Positions 45,433 to 52,783 of a stretch of 64,000 nt of DNA are shown in pieces (position 1 is the first letter of the stretch; each line of letters opens with the position of its first letter). The translations under genes and the position numbers were made by a program. The notes under the pieces are model-generated. The model saw nothing but the letters and a program-made list of their open reading frames with translations, did not search any database and was not told the DNA's origin. Source of the DNA: JAMLHH01 sp037189845 (GTDB taxonomy: Bacteria; Bacteroidota; Bacteroidia; Chitinophagales; JADIYW01); NCBI GenBank assembly GCA_037189845.1, contig JBBCIS010000003.1:124001-188000 (forward strand). Direction: 5' to 3'.

Positions 45433-46683
45433 ATGAAATTTTCTACATCTCTGATTTTCATTTTTCTGGTATCGTTCAATATCCTTTGGGGACAAAACTG
45501 CGGAGACAGGTATACAAAAAATATCTTCAAAGAAACCAAGGTCACCCGAAATATCTATTATGGCGAAAATACTATGTCGAATAATAAGATCAAGAAAATG
45601 CACTTTGATGTATATGAGCCCAAGGATGACAGCAGCAGAAGCAGGATGGTACTCGTGATGATGCATGGAGGGGCGTACTGGAGCGGAGATAAAAATCACG
45701 GACAATGTAAATTTCTCGGTGAAGACTTAACTAAAATGGGATATGTGGTCATTTCTCCGCAATACAGGTACGAACCATCTTTCTTATCTCTCCTGGATCA
45801 GGAAAAAATGGTCAAAGCTGTGGCAAGGGGAACCCAAGATGCAAGAGCTATTATCAGGTATCTGTTCAGAGATGTCATGGAGAACGGTAATACATGGGGA
45901 ATAGACACTTCTATGATTATTATAGGCGGAGCTTCGGCAGGGGCATTTAATGCTTTACACGCAACATATCTGGATGATGAAGATGTACTACCGGAGGACT
46001 GGAAAAGATGGATGGAAGAAGCTGGCGGAAGTGATGGCACTACAGCTGCTGTAGGATTTCCTTACAAAGTAGCCGGAGTCATCAGTATCAGCGGCGCATT
46101 GGCAAAGGCAAGTATTCTGGACAATGAACATCTGCCATTTTTGAGTGTGCATGACATCGAAGATCTTCAGGTACCTTTCAACAGCGGACAGCCATATAGT
46201 ATTACAACGATGCCCGTAGTAGATGGCAGTAATGTTTTACATGCAAAAGCACTGGAAGTAGGAATAGAAAATCCTTTTTATATTATTCCGGGTAAAGGCC
46301 ATACTTCCTATGAAGAGTTTGGTTTTCGCATACAGCCAATGTATGACAGTACAGTATTTTATATTAAGAATTTTATGTCAGGGATTTATTGTAAAAAATA
46401 TTTGACTACCGGAATTTCTCAGCAACAACGATTGCCCGTACTTTATGTTTTCCCGAATCCCAGTGCCGGAATATTCCAGATACAAATACCCAACGAAAAT
46501 CTACCTCTGAATAATTTCAAAATCCGGATTTCTGATATTACGGGAAGAACTCTAAGATTTGAATCTGTTACATCTTCTCTTCACAGGACTGATCTGAGTA
46601 GCCTTCCTAATGGTACATACCAGCTCATGATTCTTCATGAAGATATACCGGTTGCTGCCGCAAATGTGCAGTTGTTAAAATAG
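45433..46683 (+). CDS. Secreted carboxylesterase-like hydrolase with T9SS tail
   Basis: 416 residues. Signal peptide to about ILWGQ. The alpha/beta-hydrolase core shows VLVMMHGGAYWSGDKN near residue 76 (HGG oxyanion), VVISPQYRYEP, then IIIGGASAGAFNALHATY near residue 163 (nucleophile Ser in G-A-S-A-G), and GKGHTSYEEFG near residue 290 (His). From about residue 335 a type A T9SS domain (LYVFPNPSAGIFQIQIP to the end) directs export to the surface. The closest types are carboxylesterase/feruloyl-esterase-like lipases. Stand-alone gene. Confidence 0.85.
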   Translation: MKFSTSLIFIFLVSFNILWGQNCGDRYTKNIFKETKVTRNIYYGENTMSNNKIKKMHFDVYEPKDDSSRSRMVLVMMHGGAYWSGDKNHGQCKFLGEDLTKMGYVVISPQYRYEPSFLSLLDQEKMVKAVARGTQDARAIIRYLFRDVMENGNTWGIDTSMIIIGGASAGAFNALHATYLDDEDVLPEDWKRWMEEAGGSDGTTAAVGFPYKVAGVISISGALAKASILDNEHLPFLSVHDIEDLQVPFNSGQPYSITTMPVVDGSNVLHAKALEVGIENPFYIIPGKGHTSYEEFGFRIQPMYDSTVFYIKNFMSGIYCKKYLTTGISQQQRLPVLYVFPNPSAGIFQIQIPNENLPLNNFKIRISDITGRTLRFESVTSSLHRTDLSSLPNGTYQLMILHEDIPVAAANVQLLK

Positions 46684-46896
46684 ATAAAGAAAACACTGGA
46701 ACGCATTAGCACCAATAACGCAATAATACTTTTACTGACTTTCCGGCACAAAGATAGAGCGGAATATCAACCGCCGCATTCATTTCGGCTATGCTCAATG
46801 CCCTGCCCAATAACTGCGGCAGGAAGATGAAGTGTTGCCAAGCTATACTAAAACTGTGGCGGGAATATGAAGCGAAAGCCCGGTTGTACTCCAAAA

Positions 46897-48723
46897 TCAA
46901 TATGACTTTCCCCTTCTGTCTTTTCTAGCTTCTAAACGTAGTCGACGACCTTCTCTTTTCTCTTCTTTCAACCGTATATTTTTGTAATAATTGCCTTCAA
47001 AATGCGCAAATGCTTTGATGAAATCTTCTGAGAAAACATCCGGCTCTGCTTCTCTGAGTGACTGACGCTGACCGGCTGGTTTCATGAGCTCATCTACTAC
47101 TTTGGCAGATTTTTCCTGTAGGGCATTCAATGACCACTGACCAAATACACAATGGCCTCCTTCGTACATCTGTAGCTGGTATTCTTCGTTGGTCACAATA
47201 TAACCGTTGTATGCATTGGCGTAAGGTGCTAAAATCACGTGTTGTATTCCATGTTTGACAACTCTGTCCTCAATAGTTTTCACCAATCTCTTACTGGCTA
47301 TTGTAGTAATCTCGAATGGAATACCCAAAATAAGTATTGTTCCGATTCTGAGTGCCTGAACAGGAAGTACCTGAGGACTCAAAGGTGTCTGGTCCAGTAC
47401 ACCAATCCGGTCAAAATGTTTGATATTGCGAATCAGCTCGTCTGCAAAATCAGGAAGAATAAGGTGGCGAGGTTTGGCTCCCAGAATGAGGTTACGGCCA
47501 GTCTCCAGAATCACAGGTTTGCAAGCCTGTGCCCGAACAAAACGGTCTATATATTTTTTATCTTCTCCTTTGCTGAAGAGCTCTCTCTTTTTGGTAATAA
47601 CTTTTGACAATGCGACAGACCCTTTGCCTAATAATTCCGGCATACCGGGACCATCCATGACCGAACCTACCAGAAATGCAGCTCCCATACAGGACGGACT
47701 GGTAACACAGCCTTCTTTACCACCTGTAAATTCAGGATTCAAGTCTATTGCTCCGAAATCGGTAAACAAAGTTTGACCATCTACTCCGGAAGCTCCTAAA
47801 TCTTTCGTAGTATCAATGCCGGTAATGATCTCTTTCGCTTTTTTGTATTGTATGTTTCCGTTGTATCTGGAACTTTTCAGATCATCTTCAAACGGCCCTT
47901 CCCAGTATCCACGCTGACGGTCTAGTCGGGGATTAAACTTCACACGGGCAGATACGTCTCCGCAAGCTCCCTGTGCAAAAGCAGAGATATAATCTTTGTT
48001 TTCTTCTTCATAAGATTCTTCCAGTTCTGTAGCTGCAAATCCTTTGTTGTCAGAACAGACTTTCGTCCATGTATTGGGTAGATTGGTCGTATGCACTGCA
48101 AACCAGTTTACAGAAGCTCTCGGACGTCCTTGCTCGTCAGTGATCTGAAGCAGTGTCATTTTCTTATCTGCAGCCATATGCCTGTCAGCAAAAGATATTT
48201 TTTGCTCTACTTCCGGATTCAGATTATATGCCGCTATAGATCTGTTATAGCTGATAGATGTTTCATAATCAAAAGTACCTGTCCCTACCTGCACTTTCCC
48301 CGGAGCCTTATTCAGCTCAGCCTGTACAATTGAGTCAAAAATTCCGTTGACTATTTTATCATAAATCTCCTGAACGAATCCCGGAGAACTCATGCTGTAC
48401 AAAGGGTGTAATGAATATCCGCTGGGGCCTGTATGTGTATGCTGAGCAGTCAGCATCAGATTATCATAATCATATCCCCATTTAGGATATTGCTCTGTCA
48501 ACTTTTTAATCACTCCATCTTTCAGTGAGGGATTAATCATACATAGCTCTGTATTGACAAAGGTCACACGTTTTTGAGTGGCCGGATCGAAAAATACAAA
48601 TGCCCGGGAATATAATGCGGTCTCAATATCCAGCATGGGCTGAGTCGCTAAACCATATCCCAACATTCCTACTCCTCTGACAAATGCAGTAATATCTGCT
48701 TTTCCGATTCCTATCTCTAACAT
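46897..48723 (-). CDS. Neutral/alkaline ceramidase-like amidase without signal peptide
   Basis: 608 residues. MLEIGIGKADITAFVRGVGM with LGYG is the exact beginning of the neutral ceramidase domain; RAFVFFDPATQKRVTFVNTE, MLTAQHTHTGPSGYSLHPL (zinc-binding H-T-H) and FAQGACGDVSARVKFNP (the GDxS region with the nucleophile Ser) follow, then a second zinc region near PYANAYNGYIVTNEEYQLQM-YEGG. An in-frame stop three codons upstream (TAG GTA AAA ATG) fixes the start, so there is no secretion signal, although most known members are secreted. The C-terminal domain seems shortened (ends in a basic KEEKREGRRLR tail). It would cleave N-acyl sphingoid bases, plausible since many Bacteroidota make sphingolipids. 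Confidence 0.85.
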   Translation of the reverse strand: MLEIGIGKADITAFVRGVGMLGYGLATQPMLDIETALYSRAFVFFDPATQKRVTFVNTELCMINPSLKDGVIKKLTEQYPKWGYDYDNLMLTAQHTHTGPSGYSLHPLYSMSSPGFVQEIYDKIVNGIFDSIVQAELNKAPGKVQVGTGTFDYETSISYNRSIAAYNLNPEVEQKISFADRHMAADKKMTLLQITDEQGRPRASVNWFAVHTTNLPNTWTKVCSDNKGFAATELEESYEEENKDYISAFAQGACGDVSARVKFNPRLDRQRGYWEGPFEDDLKSSRYNGNIQYKKAKEIITGIDTTKDLGASGVDGQTLFTDFGAIDLNPEFTGGKEGCVTSPSCMGAAFLVGSVMDGPGMPELLGKGSVALSKVITKKRELFSKGEDKKYIDRFVRAQACKPVILETGRNLILGAKPRHLILPDFADELIRNIKHFDRIGVLDQTPLSPQVLPVQALRIGTILILGIPFEITTIASKRLVKTIEDRVVKHGIQHVILAPYANAYNGYIVTNEEYQLQMYEGGHCVFGQWSLNALQEKSAKVVDELMKPAGQRQSLREAEPDVFSEDFIKAFAHFEGNYYKNIRLKEEKREGRRLRLEARKDRRGKSY

Positions 48724-48930
48724 TTTTACCTAACTGTAAATGGTGACTCAACAATAGGATAAATGTAAAGTTTAATTACCAGAAACGAATGTCAGCATTG
48801 TAAATAAGTTTTGATTTTTGTTAAAATTTATATAGTGGACACGAAGACGCTAAGGCTTTTATTTATCTGAAACAGCAGAATTGTTGCGTTAGTATCACAT
48901 CGGCATATTCTCTCATTGACACATTTGTTT

Positions 48931-49155
48931 TGCCACTAAGACTCTAAGGCACTAAGAGTTTTTTCGTGATTTTGTGACACTTTCTTTATTTGCCACTAAG
49001 GCTCTAAGACGCTAAATTTTTCTTTGTGACTTCGCGACTTTGTGGCTCTTTCTTTTTGCCACTAAGAAACTAAGACGCTAAGATTTTATTTGTGACTTCG
49101 TGGCTTTGTTGCACTTTCTTTATTTGTCACTAAGACACAAAGGCACTAAGATTTG
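48931..49155. repeat. Imperfect tandem repeats, left flank of the GxxExxY gene
   Basis: Four units start with TGCCACTAAG or TGTCACTAAG at 48931, 48991, 49057 and 49125, about 60-68 bp apart. Each holds CACTAAG-x-CTAAG-x-CACTAAG-type triplets followed by a partly complementary TTTGTGAC-TTCGTGGC stretch, so each unit can fold into a hairpin. A weaker fragment sits near 48838-48855. The first 100 bp of the gap (48724-48830) hold the ceramidase leader and nothing else recognisable. Confidence 0.85.
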
Positions 49156-49160
49156 CTGCT

Positions 49161-49553
49161 TTACCTTCTAAATCTTCGGATTCCGTTTTTAATCAGAGGC
49201 ACATTGAAATTAATAAGATAACCGAGGTTCATACCTGTAAGTTTTAAATGGCTGATGATTTGGGCTTCCCAAACCGGATTCACTAATTCTACTGCTTTCA
49301 ATTCGCAGATAACTTTATCATTTACGAGTAAATCCAATCGCAAACCTTCATCAAATTGAATCCCATCATACGTTATTGGGATATTCACCTGACGTATGAC
49401 ATAAAATCCTGCTTTTCTTAGTTCATGTGCTATACAAACCTCGTACACTTTTTCCAATAAACCCGGACCAAGTTCTTTATGGATTTTGTAAGCAGCATTT
49501 ACAATGGCTTTACCAATTTGCTCTTCTTCTGGGGAAAGTTCTTTATACTCCAT
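49161..49553 (-). CDS. GxxExxY protein (PD-(D/E)XK nuclease-like)
   Basis: 130 residues. The family motif is seen as GPGLLEKVYE near residue 29 (G-x-x-E-x-x-Y), after IGKAIVNAAYKIHKELG. The nuclease-like core follows with LRLDLLVNDKVICELKAVEL near residue 72 (D then E-x-K), and AQIISHLKLTGMNLGYLINF near residue 96, ending in a basic KNGIRRFRR. The D/E-x-K residues are present, so it may be catalytically competent. The gene sits alone between two arms of the same repeat family, with no neighbouring partner in an operon. Function of the family is not established; association with repeats suggests a mobile or repeat-maintenance role. Confidence 0.9.
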   Translation of the reverse strand: MEYKELSPEEEQIGKAIVNAAYKIHKELGPGLLEKVYEVCIAHELRKAGFYVIRQVNIPITYDGIQFDEGLRLDLLVNDKVICELKAVELVNPVWEAQIISHLKLTGMNLGYLINFNVPLIKNGIRRFRR

Positions 49554-49569
49554 TTGTTTTATTTTTATT

Positions 49570-49680
49570 TGCCACTAAGACCCTAAGACGCTAAATTTTT
49601 CTTTGTGACTTCGCGACTTTGTGGCACTTTTTTATTTGCCACTAAGAAACCAAGACACTAAGATTTTATTTGTAGCATTT
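49570..49680. repeat. Right-flank repeat copy (direct duplicate of 48991-49100)
   Basis: Two repeat units start at 49570 and 49637. Together they match the left-flank units starting at 48991 and 49057 almost base for base over about 110 bp, including the distinctive AAATTTTTCTTTGTGACTTC stretch and TGCCACTAAGAAAC in the second unit. The GxxExxY gene is therefore bracketed by a long direct repeat. The following 170 bp to the nuclease gene are plain AT-rich sequence. Confidence 0.85.
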
Positions 49681-49851
49681 TATAATAATATAAACACTTT
49701 CTAAAATAAATAAAAAACACTTTGTATTTGGTGATTATTATGATAGAATAGCTATACTGTCAGCTTTCTACATAGAATCAAACATTAGAATCTCATTTCT
49801 GAAATCACTATCTTGGCATATATTTAGTGTATTCATCATCAAAATTTTTCT

Positions 49852-51063
49852 GTGAAACTGACGGCTATCCTTTTGACATGTACTGTATTTGTGTTGAGTA
49901 TTATTTCCTGTAAGGGTCAAACGACTGATGATCTGATTCGTTCTCAACAGGAAAAATTAGATCAGCAAAAAGGAGAAGTTCAAAATATTATCGATGAAAT
50001 AGAAGATCTCAAGCTTCAGAAAATCAGAGAATCTCTGCAAAAATATATTCCTCTGGACCCTCAGAAGTATGAGCTTGTCACTCATTCAGCGATGATGCTC
50101 AGCTACAATGAGGAGCATGAGCAACCAAACTGGGTGATGCATATCGTACCCAAAGATGTCATCACCGGAACTATCACCCGTACCAACGATTTCAGAATTG
50201 ACCCCAGCATAAGTACAGGTTCTGCAGATGTAGCAGATTACTGGGACAGCGGATACGACCGCGGACACATGGCACCTTCTGCGGATTTCAGATGGAGTAG
50301 AAAAGCATTGAGCGAATCATATTACTATAGCAATATGAGCCCCCAAAACCCGGAACTGAACAGAAATTCCTGGAACAGTCTGGAAATTCAAATCAGAGAA
50401 TGGGTAGTAGAACATGGAGAACTGGTTGTATTGACCGGACCAGTATTGAAGAGCGACCTACCTAAAACCCAACAAGGTTCATACCGGCTGAGTATTCCTG
50501 AGGCATATTTCAAAATCGTCGTAGATATGAAATCTGAAACTCCGAAAGCAATTGCGTTTCTTTTTCCTAACCAGAATGTCGCTTATAGCCTTCCCAGATA
50601 CGCAGTGACAATTGATAGCATAGAAGCTGTCACCGGAATCAATTTTTTCCCGAATGTTGCAAATGCAGAAAATTTTGAAAGCACTTTTGATTTAAAAGAC
50701 TGGAAGGTCAGTTCTACTAAAGTATCTGAAGCTCCCGATTTCAAATATGATCTGAATCATATTCCTACCAAACAGGCGAATTATTTCATCGGTACAGAAT
50801 GTAATGTATGCGGAAAAGTAGTTGCTACCAGATATAATAAAAACACTGAAACGGGTCTCACTTATGTCAATTTCGATGAGCTCTATCCCAATACTCCATT
50901 TACTGCGGTTATTTTTGGCAAGGACAGAATTAATTTTACTTATGAGCCTGAACTATATCTCAAGGATAAAATGATTTGTGTCAGAGGAAAAGTACAACTA
51001 TTCAAAGGTAAGCCACAGATTGTAGCAACAAGCGAGGAACAGTTTTCTATTTATAAGCCGTAA
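49852..51063 (+). CDS. Lipoprotein DNA/RNA non-specific endonuclease with OB-fold tail
   Basis: 403 residues from GTG 49852, which gives a lipoprotein signal (TVFVLSIISCKGQ). A short coiled linker (30-65) leads to the NUC1-type endonuclease: DYWDSGYDRGHMAPSADFRW near residue 123 contains the D-R-G-H catalytic motif, and YYYSNMSPQNPELNRNSWNS the metal-binding Asn and helix. VLTGPVLKSD and YFKIVVDM complete the fold (to about 290). From about 312, FIGTECNVCGKVVATRYN, TYVNFDELYPNTPFTAVIFG and CVRGKVQLFKGKPQIVATS form an OB-fold nucleic-acid-binding domain. A surface nuclease for nutrient or biofilm DNA is likely. Confidence 0.88.
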   Translation: MKLTAILLTCTVFVLSIISCKGQTTDDLIRSQQEKLDQQKGEVQNIIDEIEDLKLQKIRESLQKYIPLDPQKYELVTHSAMMLSYNEEHEQPNWVMHIVPKDVITGTITRTNDFRIDPSISTGSADVADYWDSGYDRGHMAPSADFRWSRKALSESYYYSNMSPQNPELNRNSWNSLEIQIREWVVEHGELVVLTGPVLKSDLPKTQQGSYRLSIPEAYFKIVVDMKSETPKAIAFLFPNQNVAYSLPRYAVTIDSIEAVTGINFFPNVANAENFESTFDLKDWKVSSTKVSEAPDFKYDLNHIPTKQANYFIGTECNVCGKVVATRYNKNTETGLTYVNFDELYPNTPFTAVIFGKDRINFTYEPELYLKDKMICVRGKVQLFKGKPQIVATSEEQFSIYKP

Positions 51064-51079
51064 TTAGTTTTTCAGTCCA

Positions 51080-51215
51080 CTCCGATAGCTATCGGAGACA
51101 GACCACTGATTTTGGCTGCTTTCGGCAGACGGCTGTTTTAGCTTCGGGTAGCCGAAGCCACCTTAACGGGGGGCAAAGCCGTGAACGTACATTAGGCCAT
51201 TCGTGGCTTCGAAAA
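51080..51215. repeat. Palindrome-rich intergenic element
   Basis: In the gap after the nuclease gene: an 18-bp perfect palindrome at 51080-51097 (CTCCGATAGCTATCGGAG), a GC-rich inverted segment near 51120-51135, and a hairpin GCTTCGG-GTAG-CCGAAGC at 51141-51158, with a second GGCTTCG near 51213. Local GC is above the surroundings. No coding potential seen. Confidence 0.5.
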
Positions 51216-51328
51216 CTTCTGTCACCGGTAAATTGTATTGAGGCATTAAAATCGAAATGTAGTTGTTGATTCTAATTTTATGGATTCACTTGAAATAATT
51301 CATTAACTTAATATAAATATCAAGGGTA

Positions 51329-52423
51329 ATGATGCGCTCACTCAAATATACTTTCCCCGTTATTGTTTTACCGTTTATTGTTTTGACAGCAATTTCGTGG
51401 GGAGGTCTCTGGAGCTTTTATCCGGTATTATTTGCTTTTGGCCTTATCCCTTTTTTAGAATTGTTCTTTAAAGGGAATACCGAAAATCTAAGTGCAGAGG
51501 AAGAATCTGTTGAACGCAAAAACGGATGGTATGACTTTCTTTTGTATTTCATGGTTGTCATACAATATTTTATGTTACTGTGCTTCGGATACAGAATCGC
51601 ACAATTGGATCTGGTATGGTATGAATATATTGGAATGTCTTGGAGTATGGGACTCGCTTGTGGGATTATAGGTATCAATCTGGGACATGAATTGGGTCAC
51701 AGAACAAAACGTTATGAGCAAAATATGGCAAAATCTCTCTTGCTGACTTCTTTGTACATGCATTTTTTTATAGAACACAACAGAGGTCATCACAAAAATA
51801 TCGCAACACCTTTGGATCCGGCCACTGCAAGATTGAATGAACCTGTGTACAAATTCTACTTCAGAAGCATTATCGGTTCCTGGCGTTCTGCATGGCATCT
51901 GGAAGAATACAGATTGAATAAGCTAAACATGCCTTTCTGGTCATGGCAAAATGAAATGCTGAGATATCAGATTATACAAATCCTTTTCATTGCAGGGTTA
52001 TTCATAATCTTTAGCATTATTGGTCCTCATGGTTGGGCAAGCGGTCTGGCAGTAGTGATTGGATTTATCTTCAGTGCAATTGTAGGCATTCTCCTTTTGG
52101 AAACGGTCAACTATATTGAGCATTACGGTTTACTCAGAAATGAAATCTCACCAGGCAGATATGAAAAAGTAAAGCCTATACACTCGTGGAACTCCAATCA
52201 TTCTTTGGGCAGATTGTTGTTGTTTGAGCTGACCAGACATAGTGACCATCATTATAATGCTGGCAGAAAATATCAGATTCTGCGCCATTTTGATGCTTCA
52301 CCTCAGATGCCTTCCGGATATCCGGGTATGATGCTGATTTCACTTTTCCCTCCGCTTTGGTTTAAAATCATGAATCCGGAAGTGAAAAAACATAGGGATC
52401 AACTGAAGAGTATAGTTGATTAG
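51329..52423 (+). CDS. alkB: AlkB-type alkane 1-monooxygenase
   Basis: 364 residues with about six membrane helices. All His boxes of the membrane di-iron hydroxylases are present: GHELGHR near residue 126 (H-E-x-x-H), FIEHNRGHHKNIAT near residue 148, NYIEHYGLLR near residue 255, and LTRHSDHHYNAGRKYQILR near residue 305, the last pair being typical of AlkB rather than fatty-acid desaturases. It hydroxylates a terminal methyl of alkanes or alkyl chains using a rubredoxin as electron donor; no rubredoxin gene is adjacent. Starts at the first of two ATGs (51329/51332). Physiological substrate not known here. Confidence 0.9.
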   Translation: MMRSLKYTFPVIVLPFIVLTAISWGGLWSFYPVLFAFGLIPFLELFFKGNTENLSAEEESVERKNGWYDFLLYFMVVIQYFMLLCFGYRIAQLDLVWYEYIGMSWSMGLACGIIGINLGHELGHRTKRYEQNMAKSLLLTSLYMHFFIEHNRGHHKNIATPLDPATARLNEPVYKFYFRSIIGSWRSAWHLEEYRLNKLNMPFWSWQNEMLRYQIIQILFIAGLFIIFSIIGPHGWASGLAVVIGFIFSAIVGILLLETVNYIEHYGLLRNEISPGRYEKVKPIHSWNSNHSLGRLLLFELTRHSDHHYNAGRKYQILRHFDASPQMPSGYPGMMLISLFPPLWFKIMNPEVKKHRDQLKSIVD

Positions 52424-52783
52424 ATTTTTGTAGTTAGTTCTTCCGGCTAAGAGGGAGGTATCACAAATAAGCTGATTTTATTTTAAGTGAATTGAGATGC
52501 TTACCACTTTTGCTGAGGTTACGAAGTAGCATGACATCCTTACTGATTTGTTATGCTCCACGAATCTCCGATTGGCTCTACCGAACTACTTCGTCAGGTT
52601 TCTGAAAGGATCTCTATCAAGTACTTTTAAAAATATTCATCCAATTTGTGACACTATTGATAAGAGATACCTGAAATCTCTTTCAAGTCAGTTTTCACAC
52701 TTTTTCAAACGACTTTTTGTATCAATGCTACACTTTTTCAAATGACTTTGAAAAAATCCTGTAAACTGTATAAAATAAAGTGA
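52424..52783. other. 360-bp intergenic region with a 20-bp direct repeat
   Basis: No supportable gene. ACACTTTTTCAAACGACTTT at 52697-52716 recurs with one change at 52730-52749. The middle part is translatable for 65 codons but resembles nothing I know. Confidence 0.45.

Noticed and set aside
48931..49680. CRISPR-like array
   Set aside because: Units are imperfect, spacers are not unique, spacing varies and a gene interrupts the array; no cas genes.
52548..52745. 65-codon frame in the alkB downstream gap
   Set aside because: No signal, no family resemblance, and its end is the direct repeat.
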